A stretch of 64,000 bases of DNA from contig NC_017964.1 in the NCBI RefSeq assembly GCF_000219915.2, positions 1,240,001-1,304,000 on the forward strand, read 5' to 3'. This DNA is from Advenella kashmirensis WT001. Its GTDB lineage: Bacteria > Pseudomonadota > Gammaproteobacteria > Burkholderiales > Burkholderiaceae_B. The translations under genes were made by a program, and so were the position numbers. Positions 30,070 through 38,663 of this stretch are shown here, piece by piece (the stretch's first letter is position 1; each line of letters starts with the position of its first letter). The notes under the pieces are model-generated. The model was not told where the DNA came from and ran no database searches. It saw only the letters and a list, made by a program, of their open reading frames with translations.

Positions 30070-31329
30070 GTGGCAACAAACCCTTCTGCAAATTCGGCTA
30101 CCGCTGGGTTTCTGAACACGGACTGGAATCCACGTGATTTACCAGCGGGCACTTCGACCCGCAACGTGGTCCTGCGCTGCGCCGATGGCGCCGCCACCTC
30201 GGGCTCCCTGTACCAGCCAGCCGGCAAGCGATGCAGGACAGTGGTATGCATCATGCATCCGCGTGAGTTCATGGCGTGCCACTACCTCATTCCAGATGTT
30301 GTTGCGGCCGGCTTTGCCGCCTGGTCTCAGGGAGCACGATCAGTGGGCAATGATTTGCGCCTGGAACATGAGTTCGCATTGCATGATGTCACCGCTGGCC
30401 TGACCTTTCTGCGTGAACAGGGCTTCGACAATATTGTTCTGCTGGGTAATTCGGGTGGGGCGGGATTGTATTCGCTTTACGCTGAACAATCTGTGCTGCC
30501 CGGGGCGCAACGTATTGCGCGCAGCCCAGCAGGTAAGCGGACCGGTTTGGGCCAGCTGGATATGCCGCGGATTCAGGGCATGGTTCTGGTCGGCCCGCAT
30601 CCAGGGCAGGGGGCATTGTTAATGAATTGCATTGACCCGTCTGTAGCGCAGGAGAGTGATGCCCTGTCTGTCGTATCTGACCTGGATCCGCTGGATCCCG
30701 CCAATGGCTACAAACCGAATGGACAGGCGCGTTATTCACTAGAATTTATCGAACGCTATCGTGCCGGCCAGCACGAAAGGGTTGCCCGTTTGGACGCGGC
30801 CGCGCAGCGGATGATCGACACGCGACTGAAGGCGCGAGAGCGGGTGAAAACGCAGGCTGACAGCGCTGCAGATGACAAACGGCTGGCCGCTCATACACCG
30901 GTGCTGATCGTCTGGCGAACCGATGCTGACTTGCGTTGCCTGGATCTGAGTCTCGATCCCTCTGACCGCCATCCGGGCTCCTTGTGGGGCAAAAATCCAT
31001 ATTCATCAAACTATGGCGCTGTTGGTTTCGCACGTTTCTGTACACCGGAGAGCTGGCTCTCGACCTGGTCGGCGCTTTCATCCAATGCCAGTCTGTCGCG
31101 TACCGCCCCGGCCATCGACATACCAACGCTGGTGATCGAATACACCGGCGACCAGGCCTGCTTTCCAGGTGACGTACAGACGATCTATAGCGCACTGGCG
31201 GCGCAGGACAAGCAGCACCTTCGCATTCGCGGCGATCACCATGGTCGGGCCCTGGCGGACAATGAAGAACCCGGACGCTACCAGGCTGGTCGCGACCTGG
31301 CCCGCTGGCTGCAGGCGCGTTTTCTTTGA
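30070..31329 (+). CDS. Alpha/beta hydrolase, first gene of aromatic catabolic operon
   Basis: A 419-residue cytoplasmic hydrolase without signal peptide. The nucleophile elbow GNSGG lies at about residue 130 (NIVLLGNSGGAGLYSLYAEQ) and the catalytic His is likely in RGDHHGRAL near the C-terminus, with the acid in EYTGDQACFPGD. An inserted helical region (TRLKARERVKTQADSAADDKR) may form a lid. GTG 30070 is chosen because AAAGGAG stands at 30055-30061. The protein resembles poorly studied esterase-like hydrolases in catabolic clusters. In context it may release the aromatic acid from an ester or act on a ring-cleavage product; the substrate is unknown. Confidence 0.8.
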   Translation: MATNPSANSATAGFLNTDWNPRDLPAGTSTRNVVLRCADGAATSGSLYQPAGKRCRTVVCIMHPREFMACHYLIPDVVAAGFAAWSQGARSVGNDLRLEHEFALHDVTAGLTFLREQGFDNIVLLGNSGGAGLYSLYAEQSVLPGAQRIARSPAGKRTGLGQLDMPRIQGMVLVGPHPGQGALLMNCIDPSVAQESDALSVVSDLDPLDPANGYKPNGQARYSLEFIERYRAGQHERVARLDAAAQRMIDTRLKARERVKTQADSAADDKRLAAHTPVLIVWRTDADLRCLDLSLDPSDRHPGSLWGKNPYSSNYGAVGFARFCTPESWLSTWSALSSNASLSRTAPAIDIPTLVIEYTGDQACFPGDVQTIYSALAAQDKQHLRIRGDHHGRALADNEEPGRYQAGRDLARWLQARFL

Positions 31330-31352
31330 TTAATGCCTAATGGAGATTTGAC

Positions 31353-32248
31353 ATGACTGTTTTTCACGATACGCCTGGTGCACTGCGGCTGCATGGCGTT
31401 GACCATACTGCGAGACCGACCTGGCGCTTGCGCGAGACGGTCGCGTTTTACCGCGATGTGCTTGGCTTGCGTCTGGTCCATGTTATTTCAGCTCGCGGTT
31501 GGGGGCCTGCGAGCCATCCGGATTTTCTGCATTTCTTTTTCGATAGTGGCAACGGCAGCACAATCGCATTTTTTTACTATCTGGGTTCAAGCGAACCTGA
31601 AACTATGCAAGGGCGCAGCAGTATGCGGCCTTTGCCGGAAGATCATGTTGCAGACGCGACGCATACTGCCTGGCTGGTGCGCAGTGAAGACGAGCTCAAA
31701 GCCTGGAAAAAAAGGCTTGAGGATGCAAAGCTGGAGGTCTCCGTGGAAACGCGCCATGAAGTGATCGAGTCGATCTATGTTCGCGACCCCAATGGCTATT
31801 TCATTGAATTTACCCGTAAATTGAGGCCGTTGGGACGGGTTGACGAAGTTGACGCAGACCTGACGATGCAGGCTGCAATACAGGCAGAAGATAGCGCGCT
31901 TTCCAAGGGCGAGCGCATCCGGCATATTGATGAAGTATGGGCCCGCAAGGCAATGTTGCTGGAGAACCAAGGCGCAATGGGCCAGATGCCTGCTGCAGCG
32001 TTCGCATCTTTGTACCCTGCGTCGAAGAATTTGCGCCGCTGGTTCGCGACGCAGAACAACGCGATGATTGTCAGGTCGTCAAGCATGAATATTTCGATTG
32101 TATTTATGCGGACCAGCCGCTGGAATTTCGCCGCAAGACGCTTGGAATGAAACCGGCAGTTTGGTATGGCTTGTTTACAGGCGGCGTCAGCGGTGTCATT
32201 GAAGTGCTGGACCGCGACCGGGTCCTGATCGTGCCCACGGCAGCGTGA
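31353..32248 (+). CDS. VOC-fold (glyoxalase/extradiol dioxygenase-like) protein with C-terminal extension (one frameshift near 31999)
   Basis: Vicinal-oxygen-chelate protein. Possible metal ligands are His18 (LHGVDHTARP), His in ATHTAWLV and Glu in GYFIEFTRK, the two-His-one-Glu pattern of extradiol dioxygenases. A further region of about 150 residues follows and ends MKPAVWYGLFTGGVSGVIEVLDRDRVLIVP. The frame breaks near MGQMPAA; one added base joins both halves into 298 residues. GGAG precedes the ATG. Second gene of the operon, 23 bases after the hydrolase. It could cleave or rearrange the hydroxylated ring; the role is inferred from neighbours. Confidence 0.75.
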
Positions 32249-32271
32249 TCTATTGGCAGGAGACAACAAAA

Positions 32272-33960
32272 ATGCAAAATATTCGTTACCCCATAGAGGG
32301 TGTTATCTACCATGAACGGGCGCGAGCACGCGCCTGGCTGGACAACGGTACGTGGCAACAACAGACAGTGGGTCAATTGCTGCAGGCCACCGCGCGTCGG
32401 TGTGGTGAACGACAAGCGATTATCACAGAGCAAGGCAGCGTCACGTTTGCACAACTGGATGAGCAAACCGAGAGGCTGGCTGCGGCGCTGCTTAACCTGG
32501 GTCTTAAACCTGGTGATCGTGCCATTTTTCAGATGGGTACTACGCTTGAGACCGTCATTGCGTTGCTGGCCTGTTATAAAGCGGGCATCGTGCCGGTTTG
32601 TTCTCTGCCGCAGCACCGGGAACTGGAAATTGGTCAATTGGTCCGCCAGTCTGGCGCACGTGGATACTTTGTTCAGGCTGACTTTGGCAGCTTTGATCTG
32701 GTTGCCTTCGCTCAGCGAATGATGTCCGACCATGCAGGATTGACACAACTGGTGGTGGCACGCGGCAATTCATCGGCCGGCAACGATATGCGTGAGTTGA
32801 TCGACGCCATGCCGCTGGCGCGGGCGCAGACCATCGTCGCCGAGAATGCGCCTGGGTGCGAGGATGTACTGGCGTTCCAGTTGTCTGGCGGTACGACCGG
32901 CATTCCAAAAATCATTCCGCGATTTCATGCTGAGTACATCGCGCACTCACTTGCCTGTGCAAAGAACTATCAGCTTGGCGAAGATGATCGTTTCATTTGG
33001 GCTTTACCGTTATTGCACAATGCCGCTCAGGTGTATGTCCTGATGCCGGTCATCGCGATGGGCGTGTCGGCGGTTCTCATGCCCCGGGTCGATGTGCCGC
33101 TTATGTTGACGCTGATTGAGCGATACCGGGTCACGCGGGCAATTTCAATCGGACCGATTGCACCGCAATTGATGGCCTATTCCGAACTGGCGCAGCATGA
33201 CTTGTCGTCGTTGCGTTTGTTTATGACGATGAGCGCAGCCGAGAGGCTGGAAGAACATTTGCGCATTCCGTGCTCCAACCTGTTTGGTATTACCGAGGGC
33301 CTGCTGCTTGGCTCACCGGCCAGTGCGCCGCCGTACATCCGCCACAAAACCCAGGGCCGCTCGGGTTGTACCGGCGATGAAATTCGATTACTGGCGCCAG
33401 GCACTGAAGTGCAGGTTGAATCGGGGCAGATGGGCGAATTGTGTTTTCGCGGTCCGGCGACCATTCCCGGATTCTTCGACGCTCCGACAGCCAATGTCCA
33501 GGCGTACACGTCTGATGGCTTTTACCGAACCGGTGACATGATGATAGAACGGATTGTAGATGGCCAGTCCTATTACAGCTTTGAAGGCAGACTGCGGGAC
33601 AACATCAATCGTGGCGGCGAGAAGATCGGCTGCGAAGAGGTTGAAGCACTGGTCAGCGCACATCAGGCCATTTCCGAAGCACGCCTGGTCGCCATGCCGG
33701 ATCCCATTTATGGCGAGAAAGGCTGCGTCTTTGTCACCGTACGGCCAGGATACGCTGCGCCGACTGTCCATGAATTGATGATGTTCCTCGTTGAAAAGGG
33801 TCTGGCCAAATATAAGTGCCCCGAACGTGTGGAGGTTATTGAAGCCTTTCCGGTTACCAAAGTGGGCAAGCTGGACAAGATGATGTTGCGCAGAATGATT
33901 GCAGATTTACTCAATCGCGAAGCCCGGCAAGGCACGGAGGAAAATAATGATAAGTACTGA
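32272..33960 (+). CDS. Aryl-acid AMP ligase (EntE/SdgA-like)
   Basis: ANL-superfamily adenylating enzyme of 562 residues. The P-loop FQLSGGTTGIPKIIPRFHAEY (about residues 200-220) has the form of EntE/DhbE and salicylate-AMP ligase SdgA. Further core motifs are FGITEGLLLG, FYRTGDMM, INRGGEKIGCEEVE and the C-terminal catalytic Lys in VTKVGKLDK. The ATG at 32272 follows AGGAGACA. The family activates 2-hydroxybenzoate-type acids as acyl-adenylates, then transfers them to a thiol. With the SdgC-like monooxygenase two genes on, it suggests that an aromatic acid is activated to its CoA thioester before hydroxylation. Confidence 0.88.
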   Translation: MQNIRYPIEGVIYHERARARAWLDNGTWQQQTVGQLLQATARRCGERQAIITEQGSVTFAQLDEQTERLAAALLNLGLKPGDRAIFQMGTTLETVIALLACYKAGIVPVCSLPQHRELEIGQLVRQSGARGYFVQADFGSFDLVAFAQRMMSDHAGLTQLVVARGNSSAGNDMRELIDAMPLARAQTIVAENAPGCEDVLAFQLSGGTTGIPKIIPRFHAEYIAHSLACAKNYQLGEDDRFIWALPLLHNAAQVYVLMPVIAMGVSAVLMPRVDVPLMLTLIERYRVTRAISIGPIAPQLMAYSELAQHDLSSLRLFMTMSAAERLEEHLRIPCSNLFGITEGLLLGSPASAPPYIRHKTQGRSGCTGDEIRLLAPGTEVQVESGQMGELCFRGPATIPGFFDAPTANVQAYTSDGFYRTGDMMIERIVDGQSYYSFEGRLRDNINRGGEKIGCEEVEALVSAHQAISEARLVAMPDPIYGEKGCVFVTVRPGYAAPTVHELMMFLVEKGLAKYKCPERVEVIEAFPVTKVGKLDKMMLRRMIADLLNREARQGTEENNDKY

Positions 33961-34423
33961 GTACGTAGTGAACGACGCGCCGTTTGTGATTCGACGACGG
34001 GTAAAGTGGGGCGATTGCGATCCTGCCGGAGTGGTCTATACCGTCACATTCAGCGAGTATGTCATCTCGGCGGCCGAGCTCTTTTACGGAAAACTGCTGG
34101 GTGGAACACCTCAGCGCGTAAAGGATGAGCATGGCTTTGGCACGCCAACGCGTGCATTGACATTTGATTTTCGCGCCTCACTTTGGCCTGACGAAGAGTT
34201 TGACATGGCTGTCTATGTTGAGAATATCAGTCAGCGAACGTATACCTTGCACATCGCCGGCAGTGTGCGTGGCCAGGCGGCTTTCGATGCACGATTGACG
34301 CCCATTTGCGTAGCTCGCGGCGAGCGTCGGGCCATTGTCTTACCCGAGATACTGCGCGCTGCGCTGGTTGGTTATCAACGTGACTGCGAACAGCAGGCAC
34401 CATACGGGAGTACGAACCAATGA
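33947..34423 (+). CDS. Hotdog-fold acyl-CoA thioesterase (4-hydroxybenzoyl-CoA type)
   Basis: A 158-residue hotdog thioesterase. The motif VKWGDCDPAGVVYTVTFSEY at residues 18-37 contains the catalytic Asp of the 4-hydroxybenzoyl-CoA/YbgC group. ACGGAGG (33934-33940) precedes ATG 33947, which overlaps the ligase gene by 14 bases; the stop overlaps the next start by four bases, so ligase, thioesterase and monooxygenase are translationally coupled. It most likely frees the hydroxylated aromatic acid from CoA after the monooxygenase step. Confidence 0.86.
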   Translation: MISTEYVVNDAPFVIRRRVKWGDCDPAGVVYTVTFSEYVISAAELFYGKLLGGTPQRVKDEHGFGTPTRALTFDFRASLWPDEEFDMAVYVENISQRTYTLHIAGSVRGQAAFDARLTPICVARGERRAIVLPEILRAALVGYQRDCEQQAPYGSTNQ

Positions 34424-35553
34424 AGATTGCTGTTATCGGCGCCGGACCTGCTGGCCTGTATTTTTCTCTGCTGGCCAAGAAACAGGATCCTGGTCATGAG
34501 ATACGCGTTTATGAGCAAAACCCCCGAGGCGCTACCTATGGTTGGGGCGTGGTATTTTCCGACGTGGGACTGGCTTTCCTGCGCGAGGCCGATCCCGAGT
34601 TTTTCGATACATTCGTGGCGCATCACGAGCGCTGCGACTATATGCAGATTATTCATCAGGGTACGAGTGTACAGGTGCACGGCAATCATTTCTCACGCAC
34701 CGCAAGACTGGATATGCTGGACGTCCTGGAACAGGCCTGTCTGCGGGCCGGCGTGCACATCGAGCACGATTGCCGCATCGACAATATAGAACAGCTGGCA
34801 GCCGAAGCCGATATGGTGGTGGCGGCAGATGGCAGCAATAGCGCCGTGCGCAAGCAATTTGCCGATCAGTTCTGCCCCAGCTTTGAGCGTCGTCGCAATA
34901 AATTCGCCTGGTATGGAACGCATCAGCGCTTTCATCCGGTCTCGCTTATCTTTCGTGAAACGGAGCACGGCATTTTCATCGCACACAGTTATCAATACAG
35001 TGCGACGCTAAGTACGTTTCTGGTCGAAGTTGACCCGGATACCTGGCATCGCGCCGGCCTGGATGTGGCGAGCGAAGAGCAGAGCCGCCATTATTGTGCC
35101 GAGGTTTTTCGTGCCGATCTGGGGGCGAACGAATTGCTGACCAATCGTTCCCTGTGGTTTGAAGCCAATATAGTCCGTAATGAAAACTGGTCGTACCGCA
35201 ATATTGTGTTGCTGGGTGATGCCTTGCGCACGGTTCATTTTTCGCTGGGCTCAGGCACCCGCATGGCCATGCAGGATGCCATTGCATTGAATGAGGGGCT
35301 GCGCCAGTATCCCGGTGATGTCCAGGCCGCATTTGGCGTATTCGAGTCCCGGCGCAGGCAGGCTTCATCCAATTTCCAGCATGCAGCAGCGCGTAGCCTG
35401 GATTGGTACGAGAACGTCGCGGACAAGATGCATCTGGATCCGGTGTCCTTTGCCTACGATTATATGAGACGCACCGGGCAGGTTAGTCATGAGGATCTGC
35501 GTCAACGCGATCCGGGTTTTACTGCTGCCTATGAAGTAAGGCACCCAGCCTAG
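34420..35553 (+). CDS. Aryl-CoA flavin monooxygenase (SdgC / 2-aminobenzoyl-CoA monooxygenase N-domain-like)
   Basis: A 377-residue FAD hydroxylase. It begins MKIAVIGAGPAGLYFSLLAKK (dinucleotide-binding motif), continues with YGWGVVFSDVGLAFLREADPEFF, and has the second FAD motif NIVLLGDALRTVHFSLGSGTRMAMQDAIALNEGL around residues 262-293. This pattern, including HFSLGSGT and the Rossmann N-terminus, is that of salicylyl-CoA 5-hydroxylase and the N-domain of anthraniloyl-CoA monooxygenase rather than p-hydroxybenzoate hydroxylases. The C-terminal FMN-oxidoreductase domain of the fused forms is absent. It overlaps the thioesterase gene by four bases. The exact aromatic substrate cannot be told. 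Confidence 0.85.
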   Translation: MKIAVIGAGPAGLYFSLLAKKQDPGHEIRVYEQNPRGATYGWGVVFSDVGLAFLREADPEFFDTFVAHHERCDYMQIIHQGTSVQVHGNHFSRTARLDMLDVLEQACLRAGVHIEHDCRIDNIEQLAAEADMVVAADGSNSAVRKQFADQFCPSFERRRNKFAWYGTHQRFHPVSLIFRETEHGIFIAHSYQYSATLSTFLVEVDPDTWHRAGLDVASEEQSRHYCAEVFRADLGANELLTNRSLWFEANIVRNENWSYRNIVLLGDALRTVHFSLGSGTRMAMQDAIALNEGLRQYPGDVQAAFGVFESRRRQASSNFQHAAARSLDWYENVADKMHLDPVSFAYDYMRRTGQVSHEDLRQRDPGFTAAYEVRHPA

Positions 35554-35626
35554 TTTCCCACAGTTTGCATATGACGTAAACAATTAAATAACATACCCGA
35601 TAACCATCCATTCAATTGGAGGAGAC

Positions 35627-36601
35627 ATGAAAAAAATACTTACTCTGGCAACGCTCATCCTGGGCGTTTTGACCTGTTCGGCGCAGGCACAATCCTCATC
35701 CTATCCGACGCGCAGTGTTCGTGCCGTTTTGCCCTATTCGGTTGGAGGCGGCCCGGACACGGTCGCAAGAATGATAGGCGAGCAATTATCGACGGCATGG
35801 AAGCAGCCGTTTATTGTCGAGAATAAACCCGGCGCCAACGGCTGGCTTGCGCTGGGCGAGGTCAAACGGTCTGCTGCAGACGGCTATTCGATAGCGATCG
35901 TGGACAACACCCATATGACGCTGCATCCTCATCTGTATAAAAAAATGCCGTTTGATCCTGCACGGGATTTTGTCGCCGCGGCGCCCATTTACTCGACGCA
36001 CTTTTTTATTGTTGTTTCAGCCAACTCTCCATGGCGCAATGTCGGGGACCTGATCGGTGCCGCACACAAAGCGAATGGACATCTCACCTATGGCACCTGG
36101 GGGATAGGCAGCGTTGCACATCTCGGGTCGACGATTTTGCAGCAGCGTACGCAAATGAGCATGACGCACATTCCATTCAAGGATTTGTCGCAATTGTATG
36201 CGGCAGTGGCCAATGGCGATGTAGATTGGGCTTTCGGCACAGCAGCGACAGTACAGAATCTGTATCAGGCAAAGCGAGTAAAGTTTCTTGCGTTGGCAGC
36301 CCCAGCCCGCCTGGCGGCGTATCCTGATGTGCCCACGATAGCACAGGCAGGGGGGCCGCAGGACTTCGAACTAAAAACGTGGGTAGCTGCGTTCGCTCCC
36401 CGAGGTACACCGCAAGCGGTCATTGAGAGTCTTAACACGGCGATCGCCGCAGCGCTGCGCACACCCGCCATAAAGCAGCGATTTGAAACCTTTGGCTTTA
36501 ATGCATGGTCTGTCGATGCCCCCGGCCTGGCGCGCGCGGTAAATGAGGACTCGGCGCATTTCGGTCAGATTGTGCAGAAGGCTAATATTGCCCTGGACTA
36601 G
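35627..36601 (+). CDS. Tripartite tricarboxylate transporter receptor (Bug protein)
   Basis: Periplasmic solute-binding protein of the Bug/TctC family, 324 residues, with signal peptide MKKILTLATLILGVLTCSAQA and the family core YPTRSVRAVLPYSVGGGPDTVARMIGEQLSTAWKQPFIVENKPGANG. GGAGGAG precedes the ATG. It is the sixth gene of the catabolic operon. No TctA/TctB membrane partners are present, as for most Bug proteins in Alcaligenaceae; here it may capture the aromatic substrate or act as a sensor. Confidence 0.9.
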   Translation: MKKILTLATLILGVLTCSAQAQSSSYPTRSVRAVLPYSVGGGPDTVARMIGEQLSTAWKQPFIVENKPGANGWLALGEVKRSAADGYSIAIVDNTHMTLHPHLYKKMPFDPARDFVAAAPIYSTHFFIVVSANSPWRNVGDLIGAAHKANGHLTYGTWGIGSVAHLGSTILQQRTQMSMTHIPFKDLSQLYAAVANGDVDWAFGTAATVQNLYQAKRVKFLALAAPARLAAYPDVPTIAQAGGPQDFELKTWVAAFAPRGTPQAVIESLNTAIAAALRTPAIKQRFETFGFNAWSVDAPGLARAVNEDSAHFGQIVQKANIALD

Positions 36602-36610
36602 TCGGCAAGC

Positions 36611-36640
36611 CGGCAGGGAGGATGAGTCCTGGCCCTGCCG
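36611..36640. terminator. Strong stem-loop between convergent operon end and marR
   Basis: CGGCAGGG (36611-36618) pairs with CCCTGCCG (36633-36640), extended by AGGA with TCCT inside. It sits just after the receptor gene and before the marR end, probably serving both directions, although no T run follows. Confidence 0.6.
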
Positions 36641-36680
36641 ATCTGTCGCTTGTCCATCGTGTTTGCCGGAGCAACGCCTG

Positions 36681-37157
36681 CTATTGCCCTCGGGTTTCCA
36701 ATTCATCTGCATCTGTTTCGTACGAACGGGTGAGTCCGCCGGATTCAACCCAATGGGTCAGTTTGTCCAGCCAATCGGCCAGCTCAGTTTGCTGTTTTGC
36801 AGTCAGGGGTGCCAGGAAGGCGCGTTCGAGATTTGTTGCGATGTGATTGGCTTTCTCAATAAGGATCTGGCCTTGCGGGCTCGTCGCCAGGCGCACCTGT
36901 CGCCCGTCGCGCTCGGTGGTGCGTTTGACTACAAAGCCACGGTCAACAAGCCGGGCGAGCATGCGCGACGTTTTGGGGCGATCCAGGCGAGCCCGGTCAG
37001 CAAGTTCGCTCGGATTGATTTCAGGGTAGAAACTGACCAGGCGTAACAAGCGCAAATGGTTTACATCCAGCCCGCATTCGCGCTGGTAGATCTGATCCGC
37101 ATCGCGCTTGGCGACTGCGCTCAGAATGTCGAGTTTATAGTTCAGGTAATTCTTCAT
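36681..37157 (-). CDS. MarR-family regulator
   Basis: A 158-residue winged-helix regulator: DVNHLRLLRLVSFYPEINPSELADRARLDRPKTSRMLARLVDRGFVVKRTTERDGRQVRLATSPQG is the complete MarR DNA-binding core including the wing. It is divergent from the MFS transporter gene. A perfect 41-base palindrome overlapping that promoter's -35 box lies between the two starts, so it probably represses transporter, second hydrolase and itself. MarR proteins in such clusters often respond to aromatic acids or their CoA thioesters; ligand unknown. Confidence 0.9.
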   Translation of the reverse strand: MKNYLNYKLDILSAVAKRDADQIYQRECGLDVNHLRLLRLVSFYPEINPSELADRARLDRPKTSRMLARLVDRGFVVKRTTERDGRQVRLATSPQGQILIEKANHIATNLERAFLAPLTAKQQTELADWLDKLTHWVESGGLTRSYETDADELETRGQ

Positions 37158-37220
37158 CCCTTCTCCTGATGGTCAGCAGCATGTTACCGCTATTTCATCT
37201 ATGTAAGTCATTTGAGCCGG

Positions 37221-37261
37221 CAAACTAATTATAATTGTAATTGACAATTATAATTAGTTTG
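37221..37261. promoter_or_regulatory. Perfect 41-base palindromic operator between marR and MFS gene
   Basis: The 18-base arms 37221-37238 and 37244-37261 are exact reverse complements with a five-base centre (AATTG). The right arm contains the -35 box of the MFS promoter. Size and symmetry are well beyond a chance event and fit a MarR dimer, or two dimers, binding here. Confidence 0.88.
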
Positions 37262-37269
37262 CCTATGAT
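37241..37269 (+). promoter_or_regulatory. Sigma70-type promoter of MFS transporter-hydrolase unit
   Basis: Consensus -35 TTGACA (37241-37246), 17-base spacer, -10 TATGAT (37264-37269). The transporter gene starts about 60 bases downstream with AAAGGAGAAGG as ribosome-binding site. The -35 overlaps the MarR palindrome. Confidence 0.8.
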
Positions 37270-37329
37270 AGTCAGCAACAAGTCATTGAATGCACTTGAA
37301 GACAAATAATCACGATAAAGGAGAAGGCA

Positions 37330-38649
37330 ATGTCAGCAAGCAGTGAAGGAGCAGAGCAGGGCGGTAGATTGGGCGGGCGCAACGTTTTTGCCGTTGTGCT
37401 GGGCAACGCGCTGGAGTTCTATGATTTTGGCGTTTACGCCGCATTCGCCGTATTTATCGGCCAGAAATTTTTCCCGTCCACAGACCCCTATGTGAGCCTG
37501 TTGCTCTCGGTGGCTACTTTTGGGGTTGGTTTCGTCAGTCGTCCGCTGGGCGGGCTTTTGCTGGGTGCGTACGCAGACAAGCATGGGCGCAAGGCGGCAA
37601 TGACGCTTACCATCACGCTCATGGCCCTGGGTACGGCAGCAATTGGCTTGATTCCCGCATATAGCGAAATCGGTGTTGCTGCGCCCTTGTTACTCGTGCT
37701 CGCACGGTTGCTGCAGGGCTTTGCCGCTGGCGGGGAACTGGGTGCATCCACGGTCTATCTTTATGAGGCGGCGCCAGCCGGCAAAAAATGTCTGACTGGC
37801 AGCTGGCAACTGGCTAGCCAAGGGGCGGCTTCAATCCTGGTTGGTCTGATTGGCTATGGCGTTGCGCGCCTGTTGTCTGCAGAAGACGCGCAGTCCTGGG
37901 GCTGGCGTATACCTTTCATAATGGGTATTTTGATTATTCCCGTTGGCATCTATATTCGCCGGAATCTGAACGAGACGCTTGTCCACGAGACTGCTCATGC
38001 GACGACAGGTGGTGTGATCAAAGCACTGATGCGTGACCACCTTGGCAGTTTGCTGCTGGCTATCTGGGCATTCTCAGGAATTACCATTGCGCAATACTTT
38101 CTGATCTACCTTACCTCTTTCGCCATCAACACCTTGCACATGCCTGCGGCAACGGCTCAGCTGGCCAACTTCGCGGTCGGCGCAAGTACGCTTGTTTTTG
38201 CGCTGCTGGGGGGATGGCTGGGCGATCGATTCGGTTTACGTCTGATTAGTATTTTGCCACGAGTGCTTTTGCTACTGCTGATCTATCCGCTGGTGCTAAT
38301 GCTGGTGCAGGCGCCAAGTGCATTCGCACTATTAGGAGGTGCGGCGCTTCTGACTGCGTTCCAGGCTTCAAGCGCTGCGTTGGTTGTTTTACTGATCGCC
38401 AGATCCTTTCCACGCAAGGTGCGTGCAACTGGCCTGGCCACCGCTTTCGGTCTGGGCGCTGCGCTTTTTGCCGGTACTGCACAAGTCATTTTCACCTGGC
38501 TCATTTCGGTGACAGGCGACCCGACCTCGCCAGTCATTTATGTTATTGCGATGAACGTGCTTTCTCTGGTCTCTATCTGGCTCATGCCACGCGCCGAAGC
38601 GCCAGAGCCCATTGCTGCGCCGGTCGCGGCCGCCAGTGTCACTATTTAA
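37330..38649 (+). CDS. MFS transporter, metabolite:H+ symporter type
   Basis: A 439-residue inner-membrane protein with about twelve hydrophobic segments. The MHS-type signature is visible: NALEFYDFGVYAAFAVFIG in helix 1 and RPLGGLLLGAYADKHGRKAAM at the loop 2-3 motif, then RLLQGFAAGGELGAS in helix 4. Relatives carry carboxylates, betaines and aromatic acids with protons. Placed behind a MarR-controlled promoter beside the CoA-dependent catabolic operon, it is probably the uptake system for the aromatic substrate. The next gene follows after 14 bases. Confidence 0.9.
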   Translation: MSASSEGAEQGGRLGGRNVFAVVLGNALEFYDFGVYAAFAVFIGQKFFPSTDPYVSLLLSVATFGVGFVSRPLGGLLLGAYADKHGRKAAMTLTITLMALGTAAIGLIPAYSEIGVAAPLLLVLARLLQGFAAGGELGASTVYLYEAAPAGKKCLTGSWQLASQGAASILVGLIGYGVARLLSAEDAQSWGWRIPFIMGILIIPVGIYIRRNLNETLVHETAHATTGGVIKALMRDHLGSLLLAIWAFSGITIAQYFLIYLTSFAINTLHMPAATAQLANFAVGASTLVFALLGGWLGDRFGLRLISILPRVLLLLLIYPLVLMLVQAPSAFALLGGAALLTAFQASSAALVVLLIARSFPRKVRATGLATAFGLGAALFAGTAQVIFTWLISVTGDPTSPVIYVIAMNVLSLVSIWLMPRAEAPEPIAAPVAAASVTI

Positions 38650-38663
38650 CAAAGGAGATTATC

